DNA of 64,000 bases, from contig CP160630.1 of the NCBI GenBank assembly GCA_038993745.2, forward strand, positions 496,001 to 560,000, read 5' to 3'. The notes below the pieces were generated by a model. It was not told the origin of the DNA and searched no databases. It saw only the letters and a list, made by a program, of their open reading frames with translations. This stretch comes from Aliivibrio fischeri (GTDB lineage Bacteria; Pseudomonadota; Gammaproteobacteria; Enterobacterales; Vibrionaceae). Positions 1 through 11,610 of the stretch are shown in pieces (position 1 is the stretch's first letter; each line of letters begins with the position of its first letter). The position numbers and the translations under genes were made by a program.

Positions 1-230
1 CTGCAAACCCTTTACTTCGTCATATTGGTATTTATGCGTATCGTGCTGGCTTTATTAATACATACATTAATTGGCAACCAAGTGTTCTTGAGAAAATTGA
101 ATGCTTAGAGCAACTCCGTGTTCTTTGGTATGGTGAAAAAATTCACGTTGCAGTAGCAAAAGAAGCGCCTGCGGCAGGAGTTGATACACCAGAAGATTTA
201 GAGAAAGTACGCACGATTCTATCTAAGTAG
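1..230 (+). CDS. kdsB: 3-deoxy-manno-octulosonate cytidylyltransferase, C-terminal part
   Basis: This is the last 76 codons of an open frame that enters from the left edge and stops at 228-230. The visible protein contains [11 protein letters not shown], the text [21 protein letters not shown] and a [11 protein letters not shown] tail, all characteristic of KdsB (CMP-KDO synthetase). The enzyme activates KDO with CTP for lipopolysaccharide inner core synthesis in the cytoplasm. In enterics kdsB lies next to the elyC-cmoM-mukFEB block, as here. The N-terminal nucleotide-binding half lies outside the window, so the catalytic site cannot be checked. Confidence 0.9.
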   Translation, partial: ANPLLRHIGIYAYRAGFINTYINWQPSVLEKIECLEQLRVLWYGEKIHVAVAKEAPAAGVDTPEDLEKVRTILSK

Positions 231-244
231 TATCAATTTTATAT

Positions 245-286
245 AAAAAAAGCACATACCGTTTTAAACAGTATGTGCTTTTTTAT
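245..286. terminator. Bidirectional rho-independent terminator
   Basis: A perfect 9-bp stem (251-259 with 271-279) has an 11-base loop, is preceded by six A and followed by a run of T. It sits between the convergent genes kdsB and elyC and can serve both. Confidence 0.9.
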
Positions 287-298
287 TTATATACGTTT

Positions 299-1162
299 TT
301 ATTTTTCGTCAGATAAAGGTAGGGAATCTTTTAATTCGTCTACTTTTTCCATGACATCTTCGATTTCCAGTTTAGGCGTCTCTTGAGCTTGTTGCTCTTT
401 CTTCATCACTAAATCTTTTAGCTGCATAAACCAACGACCCATTTGCTCATACCAGAAACGTTCACTTTGCTCTAAATATTTTGCTTTAGGTGCGTACTTA
501 TCCCAAGGTTGTTTAACTTCTGAATGTGCAAGGTAATTGGTTGGAGCTGGTACAGGGTCCATACCTAGCTGATGGAATTCAGACATCGCTCTTGGCATAT
601 GACTCGCAGAAGTAACCAATACAAGTGTACTTTTACCTACCGAATTGAAGGTTTGAATGGCTTCTTCGTGTGTGTCTCGTGCGCTTTCTAACAGTAAAAT
701 ATCTGATTTCTGGACACCTAAAGACAGAGCAACGCGAGCCATCATACGCGCGTGACTTACCGTTGTTCCACCGTTATAACCTGAAAGAATCATTTTAGAA
801 CCAGGATACATACGATATATACGGATCCCTTCAGTTAATCTCATTACTGCTGCTCTCGACAGCTCTGAAATAGGAGATATTTCGTCATCTACAACGTGAC
901 CATTACCAAGAACAAGTACGTACTCAACTGGCGTCTCTGGCGCAATAAACGAAGGATAAATTCGTTCAGTCGATTTTAATAATGGTGTTGTGATTGGTTG
1001 AAAAGAGAGCAGAAAAATACCCAAAAGAGATAAAGTTAATAAAAAAGAGGCAAATCCTTTCCTTTTTGAAAACCATAAAATCAATAATCCAATAAACCCA
1101 ATTAGGAGAAAACCAGGTAGGGGCATTAACATGGATGATAAAAACTTCTTTAACTCAAACAT
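299..1162 (-). CDS. elyC: ElyC/YcbC-family DUF218 envelope biogenesis protein
   Basis: The 287-residue protein has two N-terminal membrane segments (about residues 13-33 and 38-55) and then a DUF218 domain (about 80-245) with the family's VLVLGNG, SGYNGGT and VTSASHMPRA motifs. In E. coli ElyC (YcbC) is an inner-membrane protein needed for normal peptidoglycan and lipid-carrier metabolism at low temperature. The C-terminal tail is acidic and low-complexity. The gene lies between kdsB and cmoM-mukFEB, as in E. coli, and runs opposite to both. SanA-type DUF218 proteins are the main alternative, but the two membrane segments and the location favour ElyC. Confidence 0.85.
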   Translation of the reverse strand: MFELKKFLSSMLMPLPGFLLIGFIGLLILWFSKRKGFASFLLTLSLLGIFLLSFQPITTPLLKSTERIYPSFIAPETPVEYVLVLGNGHVVDDEISPISELSRAAVMRLTEGIRIYRMYPGSKMILSGYNGGTTVSHARMMARVALSLGVQKSDILLLESARDTHEEAIQTFNSVGKSTLVLVTSASHMPRAMSEFHQLGMDPVPAPTNYLAHSEVKQPWDKYAPKAKYLEQSERFWYEQMGRWFMQLKDLVMKKEQQAQETPKLEIEDVMEKVDELKDSLPLSDEK

Positions 1163-1297
1163 ATTTTTTAACTATTACCGCTGATATAGAATGAAAAATC
1201 ACCACTTGAGAACAAAAAACAGCGTCATGCTGTTACTTCCTTGAGCTCTTATGCGACAATGCATGTTTCCAATAGATAATATCATAACTTAACCACT

Positions 1298-2077
1298 GTG
1301 AATAAAGACCGTAATTTCGACGACATCGCCCACAAATTTGCGAAGAACATTTATGGTTCCGACAAGGGCGGGATCCGTCAAACAATTATATGGCAAGATA
1401 TGGAAACTATCTTAGCTGAAAATAATGCAAAATCTGAGCCACTTACCGTTTTAGATGCCGGTGGTGGAATTGGACAAGTTTCTCAGCAAATTGCAAAACG
1501 TGGTCATTCAGTTACGTTATGTGATATTTCTTCAGAAATGCTGAAATTAGCCAAAGAAGCGGTCGAAGATAACGGTTTATTACCGCAATATCAATTTATT
1601 CATACTGCTGTACAACAAATTGAACAGTATAATGTCGGGGAGGTTGATATTCTTCTTTTCCATGCGGTTATGGAATGGTTGGATAATCCAAAAGAAGCAC
1701 TAGATATTCTTTTAAAACAAGTAAAACCGGGTGGATATGCGTCCATCATGTTTTATAACCATCACGGCCTTGTGCTCAAAAATGTGATTTGTGGCAATAT
1801 TCCTCATGTTTTAGATGGTATGCCTCATCGAAAAAGGTTTAAGTTACAACCTCAAAAAGGTCTAATGCCTAATGACGTGTATCAGTGGATTGAAGATGCA
1901 GGTTATGAAATTAAAGGAAAATCAGGCATTCGTTCATTTCATGATTACATTGGTAATATGGAATACATGGGCGATTACCAAATAGAAGACGTACTAAAGC
2001 TCGAAGAGCAGTTATGCCGTCAAGAACCTTATCTCTCTCTTGGCCGTTATATTCACGTATGGGCGAAGAGAAAATAA
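1298..2077 (+). CDS. cmoM: tRNA 5-carboxymethoxyuridine methyltransferase
   Basis: The 259-residue class I SAM-dependent methyltransferase has motif [13 protein letters not shown] (about residues 51-62), an acidic post-I residue in VTLCDIS, and HAVMEWL further on. It matches CmoM (SmtA), which methylates cmo5U34 to mcmo5U in tRNA. The start is GTG at 1298, with no strong Shine-Dalgarno, because no upstream in-frame ATG exists. It is the first gene of a run with mukF, mukE and mukB, the same order as in E. coli. Downstream spacing to mukF is only 25 bases, so co-transcription is likely. Confidence 0.9.
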   Translation: MNKDRNFDDIAHKFAKNIYGSDKGGIRQTIIWQDMETILAENNAKSEPLTVLDAGGGIGQVSQQIAKRGHSVTLCDISSEMLKLAKEAVEDNGLLPQYQFIHTAVQQIEQYNVGEVDILLFHAVMEWLDNPKEALDILLKQVKPGGYASIMFYNHHGLVLKNVICGNIPHVLDGMPHRKRFKLQPQKGLMPNDVYQWIEDAGYEIKGKSGIRSFHDYIGNMEYMGDYQIEDVLKLEEQLCRQEPYLSLGRYIHVWAKRK

Positions 2078-2102
2078 TAATGATGTACACAAAGGATACA
2101 CA

Positions 2103-3440
2103 ATGAGTGAGTTTTCTAATGCTGTTACAGACCAAACTGTTGATGAACTGGTTGGTTGGGTAAAACAGCACGATTTCTCATTGAATTTGCCAACTGAGCG
2201 TTTGGCATTTTTGTTGGCCATTGCTGTTCTCAGTAATGAAAGATTTGATGATGAGCTAGGTGAAGGCGAACTTCACGATGCGTTTGGAATCATCAGTGGG
2301 TTATTTGGACAATCCAGTGACACCATTGCTTTTCGTGCGAACAATGCAATCAATGAATTAGTAAAACAACGTTTAATTAGCCGCTTTAGTGGTGAAAGTA
2401 CTGATGGAATGAACATCTATCGTCTTACGCCATTAGCTATCGGGATCACTGATTATTATGTGCGCCACCGTCAATTCTCTAAATTGAAGCTTTCTATTCA
2501 ATTGGCGATGGTTGCAGAAGAGATCCAAAAAGCATCAGAAGCAGCCGAAAAGGGCGGTGAAGCAAAACACTGGCGTAAAAATGTTTATGGTGTTCTGAAA
2601 TATTCCGTTGGTGAGATCTTTGATCGTATCGATTTAAACCAACGTGTGATGGATGAACAACAGCAATCGGTAAAAGAAGAAATTGCGGAGCTGTTAAACC
2701 AAAATTGGCGTGAAGCGATTTCTAGCTGTGAAAAATTGCTTGATGAAACATCAGGTAATTTACGTGAACTGCAAGATTCATTGCAGGCTGCGGGCGATCA
2801 GCTGCAAACAGAACTGTTGAATATTCAAGAAATTGTTTACGGTAATGAAGAGCTCGAGTTTATTGACGCTCTGTTGTATTCATTACAAATGAAGTTAGAC
2901 CGTATTGTAAGTTGGGGTCAGCAAGCGATTGATCTTTGGATCGGTTATGACCGACATGTTCATAAGTTTATCCGTACCGCAATTGATATGGATAAGAACC
3001 GAGCATTTAGCCAACGCTTACGTGATTCTGTTAAAGGTTACTTTGATGCACCTTGGTTACTGACTTACGCTGATGCTGCTCGTCTTCGTGACATGCGTGA
3101 TGAAGCACTAATACTGCGTGATGATGAAGTAACCGGTATTGTTCCAGATGAAATGGAATACGAAGAATTAAGTGTGATCACAGATATTCTTGCAGAGCGT
3201 GTAGCAGAGATGCTTCAACACCATAAAGATACGGGTGAAGCAATTGAGTTAGGTACGATTCTTAAGAATTACCTATCAACATACCCACATTCTCAGCACT
3301 TTGATCTTGCCCGTCTTGTGGTAGATCAAGCGGTGCGCCTCGGTTATTCAGAAGCCGATTTCCAAGCCGTTCAACCTGATTGGCAGTCTATTAACGAATT
3401 CGGTGCGAAGGTACAAGCAAATGTCATTGACAAATATTGA
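2103..3440 (+). CDS. mukF: Chromosome condensation kleisin MukF
   Basis: The 445-residue product matches MukF, the kleisin of the MukBEF SMC-like condensin that compacts and segregates the chromosome. The N-terminal winged helix (about 1-120), helical middle and C-terminal winged helix that binds the MukB head fit family length (E. coli 440). An in-frame start exists further upstream at 2040, but it lies inside cmoM. The ATG at 2103 is preceded by AAAGGA and begins [20 protein letters not shown] like the family. The 3' end overlaps mukE by 20 bases. Confidence 0.96.
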   Translation: MSEFSNAVTDQTVDELVGWVKQHDFSLNLPTERLAFLLAIAVLSNERFDDELGEGELHDAFGIISGLFGQSSDTIAFRANNAINELVKQRLISRFSGESTDGMNIYRLTPLAIGITDYYVRHRQFSKLKLSIQLAMVAEEIQKASEAAEKGGEAKHWRKNVYGVLKYSVGEIFDRIDLNQRVMDEQQQSVKEEIAELLNQNWREAISSCEKLLDETSGNLRELQDSLQAAGDQLQTELLNIQEIVYGNEELEFIDALLYSLQMKLDRIVSWGQQAIDLWIGYDRHVHKFIRTAIDMDKNRAFSQRLRDSVKGYFDAPWLLTYADAARLRDMRDEALILRDDEVTGIVPDEMEYEELSVITDILAERVAEMLQHHKDTGEAIELGTILKNYLSTYPHSQHFDLARLVVDQAVRLGYSEADFQAVQPDWQSINEFGAKVQANVIDKY

Positions 3441-4158
3441 AGAATTTATGCCTGAGAAGTTAGCAAAAGCGATTGCTAATCCATTATTCCCAGAGCTAGA
3501 CAGTTTATTACGTTCTGGTCGTCATGTTGCCAGTGAAGATTTAGATAATCACGCATTGTTATGTGAGTTTGAACATGAGCTAGGCCTGTTTTACCAACGT
3601 TATAACGCTGAACTGGTAAAGGCTCCAGAGGGCTTTTTCTACCTACGTCCACGTTCAACGTCTTTCATTGCACGTAGCGTTTTAGCTGAAATTGATATGC
3701 TTGTTGGTAAAGTATTGTGTTTCTTATACCTAAGTCCTGAGCGTTTGGCTCACGAAGGTATCTTTACTAATCAAGAGCTATTCGATGAGCTATTGGTATT
3801 AGCTGATGAACAAAAGCTAATGAAGCTAGTAACAAATCGTGCTTCTGGTTCTGACTTAGATAAAGAAAAGCTGTTTGATAAAGTAAGAACCTCTCTTCGT
3901 CGTTTAAAACGTCTAGGAATGATTATCCCTGTTGGTGAACAAGGTAAATTCCGTATCAGTGAAGCGGTTTTCCGTTTCGGTGCAGATGTACGTACAAGCG
4001 ATGATATGAAAGAAGCGCAATTACGTTTAATCCGTGATGGTGAAGCGGTGGTTGTTCATCAAGAAGAAGCGAGTCAATCTAGCTTAGATCTTGATGCAGA
4101 TAGCAATGAAAAACCGGCTGAAGAGCAACATGAATTAGAATTGGAAGGTGATCTATGA
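3421..4158 (+). CDS. mukE: Chromosome partition protein MukE
   Basis: The 245-residue protein begins [20 protein letters not shown], very close to E. coli MukE, and holds [18 protein letters not shown] and [14 protein letters not shown] blocks. MukE dimers bind MukF and complete the MukBEF complex. The ATG at 3421 fits the family N-terminus better than a possible start 18 bases upstream. The C-terminal tail (about 215-245) is acidic and variable. The gene overlaps mukF at its 5' end and mukB at its 3' end (ATGA), suggesting translational coupling that keeps subunit ratios. Confidence 0.96.
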   Translation: MSLTNIEEFMPEKLAKAIANPLFPELDSLLRSGRHVASEDLDNHALLCEFEHELGLFYQRYNAELVKAPEGFFYLRPRSTSFIARSVLAEIDMLVGKVLCFLYLSPERLAHEGIFTNQELFDELLVLADEQKLMKLVTNRASGSDLDKEKLFDKVRTSLRRLKRLGMIIPVGEQGKFRISEAVFRFGADVRTSDDMKEAQLRLIRDGEAVVVHQEEASQSSLDLDADSNEKPAEEQHELELEGDL

Positions 4159-7100
4159 GTATGATTGAACGTGGTAAATATCAATCACTCACCATGGTTA
4201 ACTGGAACGGCTTTTTTGCCCGTACTTTTGACATTGATAATCTAGTAACTACACTTTCTGGTGGTAACGGTGCTGGTAAGTCGACCACAATGGCGGCGTT
4301 TATTACTACGCTTATTCCTGACCAGTCATTACTGCATTTCCGTAACACAACAGAAGCGGGTAGCTCTCAAGCTTCTCGTGATAAAGGTCTACACGGTAAA
4401 TTAAAACCGGGTGCATGTTATGCAGCGCTAGATATTGTTAACTCTCGTAAGCAACGTGTACTTTTTGCAGTTAAATTACAGCAAGTAGCAGGTCGTGATA
4501 AGAAAGTTGATATCAAACCATTCATCGTTGTTGGTCTACCAAGCCATGTAAAACCAACAGACTTAATGATTGAATCGGTTTCTGAAAATCAAGCTCGTGT
4601 TCGTCAAATCAATGACGTAAAAGAGATAGTTTCACAGTACGAAGGTGTTCAATTTAAAGCGTTTAATTCTGTAACGGATTATCACGCTCAAATGTTTGAT
4701 TATGGTGTATTACCGAAGAAACTTCGTAACACAAGCGATCGTTCTAAGTTCTATCGTTTAATCGAAGCCTCTTTATACGGTGGTATCTCAAGTGCGATCA
4801 CGCGTTCACTGCGTGATTACTTATTGCCACAAAATGGTGGTGTTAAGAAAGCCTTCCAAGATATGGAAGCAGCACTACGTGAAAACCGTATGACATTAGA
4901 AGCGATTAAGACGACTCAGTCTGATCGTGATTTATTCAAACATTTAATCACAGAATCAACGAATTACGTTGCTTCAGATTACATGCGTCATGCTAATGAT
5001 CGCCGTAAGAAAGTTGAGCAAACATTAACGCATCGTGTTGAGTTAATGAATGCGCAACGCAGCTTAGTGGATCTATCATCTGTATTAAATAATATGCAGA
5101 GTGAATTAGAGCTTCTTACTGAATCAGAATCAGGCCTTGAGCAAGATTACCAAGCAGCGTCAGATCATCTTCAATTAGTACAAACTGCGGTTCGTCAACA
5201 AGAGAAGATTGAGCGTTACTCTGAAGATCTAGAAGAGCTAACAGAGCGTCTAGAAGAACAAGTGATGGTGGTGGAAGAAGCCGCAGAACAACTTGCAATG
5301 GCTGAAGAGCAAGCACTATTAACGGAAGAAGAAGTTGATAGTCTTAAAACACAGCTTGCTGATTACCAACAAGCGTTGGATATGCAGCAAACTCGTGCAC
5401 TTCAATACCAACAAGCGGTTAAAGCACTTGAAAAAGCGCAGCAATTAACAGCAAATGAGTCGTTAACTCAAGATAATGCCATTGATCTTCAAAGCGAATT
5501 AAAAGCAAAAGAAGAACTTCAAACTACCGCATTACTTGCGATTAAACATAAGTTGGATCTTTCTTCTGCGGCAGTTCAACAGTTTGAACGCGGCTTAGCA
5601 TTAGTAACTTCGATTGCAGGTCATGTTGAGCGTAATGAAGCATCAGATAAGGCAAAAGCTTTAATTGAACAAGCTCGCCAGTTCAACAATATTGCAGAGC
5701 GTGCAGAACAACTTAAAGCACAGTATAAAGATCTTGAGCGTGCGGTTCGACTGCAACGTCAAGCTCAAGAACTTGCGGAAGAATATGCAAAACGTTTCAA
5801 TATCACGATTGATTCTGAAATGGTTCTTGAAGAAGAGCAAGCACGTCATGAAGAGATGCTTGAAACGGTTCAAGAACAGCAAGAAAATATCGTTGATAAA
5901 CGTTCAGAGCTAAAACGCCAAGAACAACAACATCGTTCAGAAGCACACCGTTTAGAGTCTATTGCACCTAAATGGATTGCAGCAAATGACGCTCTACACA
6001 AACTGAATGAGCAGTGTGGTGTTGAACTGGAAGATAGCCAAATGGTTATCAGCCAAATGCAAGAAACGCTAGAAAATGAGCGTGTATTATCGACAAACAA
6101 AGATCGTCTAGCTGCTCGTAAAGAAGAACTAGAGTCTGAAATTGAGCGCTTAGCTGCCCCTGGTGGTAGTGGTGATGCACGTCTTAAAGGTCTTGCTGAT
6201 ACATTAGGTGGTGTACTGCTTTCTGAGATTTACGATGACATTACATTAAGTGATGCGCCATACTTCAGTTCACTTTACGGTCCAGCTCGTCACGCGATCG
6301 TTGTTTCTGATTTATCAGGTATCAAAGATAAACTGGTTGATCTTGAAGATTGTCCGGATGATCTTTACATCATCGAAGGCGATATTGACGCGTTTGATGA
6401 TAGCGTATTTGATGCTGAAGAGATGGAAAATGCAGTTTGCGTTCACTTAAATGATCGTCAAATGCGTTACTCTCGCTTCCCTGAATTACCATTATTTGGT
6501 CGTGCAGCCCGTGAACAGCGTTTAGAAACATTACGTGAAGAGCGTGAGATTGCAGTTGAAGAACACGCAAAAGCGGCGTTTGATTCACAAAAATTACAGC
6601 GTCTGTACCAAAGCTTTAATGGTTTTGTATCAACACACCTTGCTGTGGCATTTGATGCGGATCCAGAAGTTGAATTAAAACAAGCTCGTGAACAACTAGC
6701 ACAAGTTAGCCGTCAGTTAACAGAATTAGTGGCGACAGAGCAGCAGCATAAATCACAAATTTCAGCGTCTAAAGAAGCGTTATCTCAACTTGCTAAGATC
6801 GCACCTCATATCAATGTGCTTGAAGATGAAACCATCACAGAGCGTTTTGAAGAGATCAGTGTTCAAGTTGAACAAGTATCAGAAGCAGAAAGTTTCTTAC
6901 GTCAAAATGGTAAAGCCATTGCAGAACTAGAAACACTACAACGTGCATTAGAAGTAGACCCTGAGCAATTTGATGCCTTAAAAGCAGAGCATGAGCAAAT
7001 TGATGCACAGTTACAAAGCTTAAAAGCACAATTATTTGCTATTTCTGATTTAGTAGAACGTCGTCATCACTTTGGTTATGAGGATGCCGTTGCACTACTG

Positions 7101-8627
7101 AATAAGAGCAGCGAACTGAATGAACAACTTAAAGCGAAATTAGTACAAGCAGAACAAGCACGTACTAAAGCGAAAGAGCAGCAGAAACAAGCTCAATCTC
7201 AAGCAAACCAATACAATCAAGTAATGGCATCGCTTAAGAGTTCGCATCAAGCAAAACAAGAAACGGTTCAAGAGTTTAAACGTGAACTTCAAGAACTTGG
7301 TGTTCATGCTGATCACAGTGCATTAGAGCGTGCTGAAGTTCGTAAGAGTGAGCTAAATGAGCGTCTACACAGCTCTCGTGGTCGTAAGAGTGAGCTAGAA
7401 AAAGGCATCACGTCAAATGAACTTGAGATTAAAGGTCTAGTTAAGCAATCACGCAAAGTTGAAAAACTGTACAAAGACTTACGTACTTTTGTTGTTAATG
7501 CAAAAGCGGGCTGGTGTTCAGTTCTACGCTTAGCTCGTGAGAACGATGTTGAACGTCGTCTACATAAACGTGAACTTGCGTACTTAAGTGCTGAAGAATT
7601 ACGTTCAATGTCGGATAAATCGTTAGGTGCGCTTCGTCTAGCAGTTGCAGATAACGAAGACCTACGTGATTCACTGCGTGCTTCTGAAGACACAAGTAAG
7701 CCAGAGCGTAAAGTTCTGTTCTACATTGCTGTATACCAACATCTTCGTGAGCGTATTCGTCAAGATATCATCCACACTGATGATCCAGTTGAAGCAATTG
7801 AAGAGATGGAAACTGAGCTTGGTCGTCTGACTGAAGAGCTGACATCTCGTGAAAACCGTTTAGCACTAAGCTCTGAAAGTGTTGCGAACATTATTCGTAA
7901 GACTATTCAACGTGAGCAAAACCGTATTCGTATGTTGAACCAAGGTTTATCACAAATTGGTTTTGGTCAAGTAACGGGTGTTCGTCTAAACGTAGGTATT
8001 CGTGAAACTCACGCAACACTACTAGCGGGTCTGTGTGAGCATCAAGCACAACACCAAGATCTATTTGGTAATGCTCGTTTAACCTTCTCTGAAGCGATTG
8101 CGAAATTGTTCCAACGTATTAACCCGCATATCGATGTTGGTCAACGTTCACCACAAACCTTAGGTGAAGAGTTACTGGATTACCGTAACTACCTTGAACT
8201 AAACATTGAAGTAAACCGTGGTGCAGATGGTTGGCTACAAGCAGAGTCAGGCGCTCTATCAACAGGTGAAGCGATTGGTACTGGTCAAGCGATCCTACTA
8301 ATGGTTATTCAAAGCTGGGAAGAAGAGTCTCGTCGTCTTCGTAGTAAAGATATTATGCCTTGTCGTCTATTATTCTTGGATGAAGCGGCGCGTCTAGATG
8401 GTAAGTCTATCGCTACGCTATTTGAATTGTGTGACCGTTTGGACATGCAACTTCTTATTGCGGCACCAGAAAACATCAGTCCAGAGAAGGGGACAACCTA
8501 CAAACTGGTTCGTAAGATCTTTAAAGATCGCGAGCACGTTCATGTGGTTGGTCTTAAAGGTTTTGGACAAGAGTCAGCAGCAAGCCGTACTCAACAAACG
8601 CTAGAAGAAGCAGAGATAGCAGAATAA
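4155..8627 (+). CDS. mukB: SMC-like chromosome partition ATPase MukB
   Basis: The 1490-residue product is MukB, the ATPase and DNA-binding subunit of MukBEF. Walker [10 protein letters not shown] lies at residues 36-44. Long coiled coils (about 280-630 and 780-1130) flank a hinge around [16 protein letters not shown]. The C-terminal head has the [14 protein letters not shown] signature and Walker [13 protein letters not shown]. The start at 4155 overlaps the mukE stop and has GGAAGG six bases upstream; an ATG two codons later would match the E. coli N-terminus MIERG exactly. Length agrees with E. coli (1486). Confidence 0.97.
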   Translation: MSMIERGKYQSLTMVNWNGFFARTFDIDNLVTTLSGGNGAGKSTTMAAFITTLIPDQSLLHFRNTTEAGSSQASRDKGLHGKLKPGACYAALDIVNSRKQRVLFAVKLQQVAGRDKKVDIKPFIVVGLPSHVKPTDLMIESVSENQARVRQINDVKEIVSQYEGVQFKAFNSVTDYHAQMFDYGVLPKKLRNTSDRSKFYRLIEASLYGGISSAITRSLRDYLLPQNGGVKKAFQDMEAALRENRMTLEAIKTTQSDRDLFKHLITESTNYVASDYMRHANDRRKKVEQTLTHRVELMNAQRSLVDLSSVLNNMQSELELLTESESGLEQDYQAASDHLQLVQTAVRQQEKIERYSEDLEELTERLEEQVMVVEEAAEQLAMAEEQALLTEEEVDSLKTQLADYQQALDMQQTRALQYQQAVKALEKAQQLTANESLTQDNAIDLQSELKAKEELQTTALLAIKHKLDLSSAAVQQFERGLALVTSIAGHVERNEASDKAKALIEQARQFNNIAERAEQLKAQYKDLERAVRLQRQAQELAEEYAKRFNITIDSEMVLEEEQARHEEMLETVQEQQENIVDKRSELKRQEQQHRSEAHRLESIAPKWIAANDALHKLNEQCGVELEDSQMVISQMQETLENERVLSTNKDRLAARKEELESEIERLAAPGGSGDARLKGLADTLGGVLLSEIYDDITLSDAPYFSSLYGPARHAIVVSDLSGIKDKLVDLEDCPDDLYIIEGDIDAFDDSVFDAEEMENAVCVHLNDRQMRYSRFPELPLFGRAAREQRLETLREEREIAVEEHAKAAFDSQKLQRLYQSFNGFVSTHLAVAFDADPEVELKQAREQLAQVSRQLTELVATEQQHKSQISASKEALSQLAKIAPHINVLEDETITERFEEISVQVEQVSEAESFLRQNGKAIAELETLQRALEVDPEQFDALKAEHEQIDAQLQSLKAQLFAISDLVERRHHFGYEDAVALLNKSSELNEQLKAKLVQAEQARTKAKEQQKQAQSQANQYNQVMASLKSSHQAKQETVQEFKRELQELGVHADHSALERAEVRKSELNERLHSSRGRKSELEKGITSNELEIKGLVKQSRKVEKLYKDLRTFVVNAKAGWCSVLRLARENDVERRLHKRELAYLSAEELRSMSDKSLGALRLAVADNEDLRDSLRASEDTSKPERKVLFYIAVYQHLRERIRQDIIHTDDPVEAIEEMETELGRLTEELTSRENRLALSSESVANIIRKTIQREQNRIRMLNQGLSQIGFGQVTGVRLNVGIRETHATLLAGLCEHQAQHQDLFGNARLTFSEAIAKLFQRINPHIDVGQRSPQTLGEELLDYRNYLELNIEVNRGADGWLQAESGALSTGEAIGTGQAILLMVIQSWEEESRRLRSKDIMPCRLLFLDEAARLDGKSIATLFELCDRLDMQLLIAAPENISPEKGTTYKLVRKIFKDREHVHVVGLKGFGQESAASRTQQTLEEAEIAE

Positions 8628-8650
8628 GCGTTAAATAACGTTAATAAGTG

Positions 8651-8683
8651 AATGGCAGTCAGAAATGGCTGCCATTTTTTTTG
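8651..8683 (+). terminator. Rho-independent terminator after mukB
   Basis: An 8-bp stem (AATGGCAG at 8651-8658 with CTGCCATT at 8669-8676) is followed by eight T. It closes the cmoM-mukFEB unit. Confidence 0.88.
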
Positions 8684-8739
8684 GAAAGATAATTGCATAG
8701 CTTCTACCGTTAACTTTAAATAATAAAAAGGATGAAAAA

Positions 8740-9356
8740 TTGACAGAAAACACAAACATAGATAACGCTAATGGTGAATTTGAAAACCCATTAGTGTGGT
8801 CATTATTTGAGGTGTTGCAAGAGTCAAAACAAGTATGGAAAGTGCATACGTTATCAACTCATCTGATGGAAAAGGGATTACTTAATCATTTAGATGAAAA
8901 TCCTGAGAAAGACTTATTTAAACGCAATTTTTTGATCATGAATGCACTTTATCAATTGCAAAGTGAGCTGTATCCAGAGCAATGGTTACAAGTAGAATCC
9001 ATGAATATTTTGTTGTTTCAAGTTTCAAAAACAACAGAAGCGGAATGTGTTATAGATAAAACACATCCTTTGCGTGAATACTATTTAGATTGGTCAAATT
9101 ACCAAGCGAATGAAGATGAAGTAAAACGATTATTAAATGAGTTTTGGAGCAGTTATCGACGTTATCTTGGTGGAATAGTATTAAAACGATGGATCGCCAC
9201 CAAGCATTAAAGTTATTTGGCTTATCAGAAAGTGCAACGTCAAAGGAAATCCGTAGGCAGTGGCGAAAACTAGGAATGAAGCACCACCCAGACAGAGAAA
9301 CCGGTGATGCTAATACTTTTAGAATAATGTGCGAAGCGTGGAATATATTGAGATAG
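8740..9356 (+). pseudogene. DnaJ-related co-chaperone-like protein, frame broken near codon 148
   Basis: The first frame (8740-9210, TTG start after AAAAGGATG) gives the DNAJ_related N-terminal domain with NPLVWSLFEVLQ, FLIMNALYQLQ and LYPEQWLQVE. The second frame (readable from 9189 to 9356) gives a complete short J domain, MDRHQALKLFGLSESATSKE onward with the HPD motif in KHHPDRE. In vibrios these form one protein of about 200 residues. Restoring one A in the AAAA run at 9183-9186 joins the frames into 205 residues. J domains stimulate Hsp70 (DnaK) ATPase; this family's specific role is unknown. A real -1 slip at the same run would give the same protein. Confidence 0.8.
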
Positions 9357-9362
9357 AGGTTG

Positions 9363-10712
9363 TTATAACTCAGGTTCTAATTTTTCTTGGAACAGCAATC
9401 GAGCTCTTAATCCTGGATAATTATCACTTAAACTGATCTGTCCATCGTGTAGTTTCATGACCGTATTAACTAATGCGAGTCCTAAACCAAAACCATGTTG
9501 AGTGCGACTCGGGTCTAATCTAACTAATTGACCTAAGGCGCGCTCTCTATCTTCCGGTTTTATGCCTCTACCATTATCAGCAACCACCACACCAAAACAA
9601 TCGACAATAACTTCGATAACGCCACCTTCATGAGTGTACTTAATGGCGTTATCAATAATGTTGAATACGGCACGGAAAATAAGGCTAGGATTAGCGTAAA
9701 GTAAACAAGGCATTTCTTCTGTGAAATGAAGAGTTTGTTTTTTATCCGCTACTGTAGGCTCTGCAAATTCAATGGCATCACGTACAATTTTACTTAAATC
9801 GCACATTTCTTTATTGATAGGAGTACCTCCATTTTCAAGATGATATAGCTCCATCATGCCATTGAAGGTTTCAAGTAATAAAGAAAAGTCAGACTGTATA
9901 TTATCTAATTGTTCGGTGTGTTGTTGAGAAAGAGACTCGTCATAGAGCAGATCTTCTATTCTTAATTTTATTCGCCCCATAGGGGTTCTGAGATCATGAG
10001 CAATATCGACAGTTAATGATTTTAACTTAGACTCACTTTGCTCCATTTGCTCAAGCATCGAATTTAAATGAAGAGCCAGTAAATCGAATTCGTTCATATC
10101 AGGACCGACTTTTAACCGTACATTACGCTCACCAAGCATCACTCGATTCATTGTTGCATTAACGAGGTTAAGGCGCTTTAGAATGTAGACAGCAATGAGA
10201 ATTGCGATTAAACACAGGGCAATAAAAGGAAAGAACGTTCCCCAAATTACCGATGAATCTAATTGCTTCTTAAAGCTCTGATAGCGATTTTGGTCAATAC
10301 CAACGACAAGTTCCGAACCATCAGGCAGATTTATTTTGGTTGCCCGCATATCTGGAAGGTCAGTATTTGTAGAAGATTGTTTTATTTGTGCAATAACAGG
10401 ATAAGCCGTTGCTGCAGTATTCGTTGGTGTTGGCGATGCATGATGAACGAATTGATAAATGTATCGGCTATCACCTTGAGTATTATTAATATTTTGTTGA
10501 ATGGCATCGACACCCTCTGTATCGACAATCGCTTGTAGTTGCGCCGTTTCAGCTCTAAGCCATTCATCAAGGTTGTGGTTATACAGTTGAACAGAAGTTG
10601 AATAGAGTTGGTAAATAATCAACCCCATAACTAAAAATAACCCGATAGCAAACCATATTAATAATTTTAAAATGGAGGAACGGTAAAGCTCATCACGTTG
10701 TTCTAAGAACAT
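9363..10712 (-). CDS. Sensor histidine kinase of two-component pair
   Basis: The 449-residue protein has two membrane segments (about 17-38 and 160-182) bracketing a periplasmic sensor of about 120 residues, then a HAMP region, a HisKA domain with DIAHDLRTPMGR (phosphoacceptor His) and an ATPase domain with N box NIIDNAIKYT, VADNGRGIK and GFGLGLALV. The ATG at 10712 has GGAG six bases before it; a GTG four codons upstream is less likely. It overlaps the end of the response-regulator gene by 20 bases, so the two form an operon. The signal is not identifiable. No target gene is obvious nearby. Confidence 0.88.
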   Translation of the reverse strand: MFLEQRDELYRSSILKLLIWFAIGLFLVMGLIIYQLYSTSVQLYNHNLDEWLRAETAQLQAIVDTEGVDAIQQNINNTQGDSRYIYQFVHHASPTPTNTAATAYPVIAQIKQSSTNTDLPDMRATKINLPDGSELVVGIDQNRYQSFKKQLDSSVIWGTFFPFIALCLIAILIAVYILKRLNLVNATMNRVMLGERNVRLKVGPDMNEFDLLALHLNSMLEQMEQSESKLKSLTVDIAHDLRTPMGRIKLRIEDLLYDESLSQQHTEQLDNIQSDFSLLLETFNGMMELYHLENGGTPINKEMCDLSKIVRDAIEFAEPTVADKKQTLHFTEEMPCLLYANPSLIFRAVFNIIDNAIKYTHEGGVIEVIVDCFGVVVADNGRGIKPEDRERALGQLVRLDPSRTQHGFGLGLALVNTVMKLHDGQISLSDNYPGLRARLLFQEKLEPEL

Positions 10713-11370
10713 AACCAGCTCCACGTACGGTTTCGATGAGATCCACTGCTCCAGAGTTATCTAATTTTTTGCGTAACTTAGCAATATGAACATCAATAAC
10801 ATTGGTTTTTGGATCAAAGTGATAATCCCATGCAGCTTCAAATAATCGCATTCGAGAAACCACTTCATCAGCATTTTCCGCAAGATAACGTAATAAAATA
10901 AACTCTTTATTTTGTAATGGAACAATGTTGTCATTGATCGTGACTTTTTGCGAACGTAAATTGATGTTTAAATTCTTAATTTTCAGTTCGTTAGAAGCAC
11001 TTTCAATCGGTCTATTTCGACGTAATATGATATTGATACGAGCTAATAGCTCAGCTAAAGCAAAAGGTTTGGTTAGGTAATCGTCACTACCTGCAGTAAG
11101 TCCTTCAACCCTTTGATCGACGCTATCTAATGCACTAAGAATAAGCACAGGGGTATTATTTCCTGTAGCACGAATTGCTGATAGGATTTTTAACCCATCA
11201 AGATTAGGTAGCATGCGGTCAAGAATGATTAATTGATAATCACAACTTATCGCCATCATTAAACCTTCTTTGCCGTCATCAGAACTATCAACAATGAAGC
11301 CTTCTTGTTCTAGCGCTTTTGTCACAAAATCTCGAGTTGTTTGGTCGTCTTCAATAACCAATATCTTCAT
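10693..11370 (-). CDS. OmpR-family response regulator
   Basis: The 225-residue regulator has a receiver domain with acidic pocket EDD (residues 7-9), phosphoacceptor D51 in LILDRMLP and K101 in YLTKPF, followed by an OmpR/PhoB winged helix (about 128-222) ending VIETVRGAGYVLR-like. It is the first gene of the pair with the kinase downstream. The receiver resembles the QseB/CusR/TctD group, but I cannot assign a name. A 240-base gap upstream separates it from a divergent gene and should carry its promoter. Confidence 0.9.
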   Translation of the reverse strand: MKILVIEDDQTTRDFVTKALEQEGFIVDSSDDGKEGLMMAISCDYQLIILDRMLPNLDGLKILSAIRATGNNTPVLILSALDSVDQRVEGLTAGSDDYLTKPFALAELLARINIILRRNRPIESASNELKIKNLNINLRSQKVTINDNIVPLQNKEFILLRYLAENADEVVSRMRLFEAAWDYHFDPKTNVIDVHIAKLRKKLDNSGAVDLIETVRGAGYVLRTT

Positions 11371-11610
11371 AACTTACTCTCTTATTTAGAGATTTTATTA
11401 TAACAAGAAAAAAGTGTTGATTCACAATTATAGAAAAAACTAAGTAATGACTCTCAATTCTAAGGACTAGAAATAATACGACTTTCAATTTTTGCGTAAA
11501 TATAAGCAAAAATGAACATTTAACTCTAGTGCGATATTAATCGATTGTTTATAAAACCTATGGCTATTGAGTAAGTTAAAAATAATCTTATATCGTGGTG
11601 GAGAAATAAT

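Noticed and set aside
7313-7693. A 126-codon open frame opposite to mukB, and other long opposite-strand frames inside mukB, mfd, lolE and the glycosyltransferases
   Set aside because: They lie wholly inside well-supported genes, have no ribosome-binding site or family signature and have shadow-like composition.
9363-11370. Assigning the two-component pair to CusRS because of the copper operon 6 kb away
   Set aside because: It is separated by unrelated genes, the sensor lacks obvious metal-ligand clusters, and the copper operon has a CueR-type promoter.
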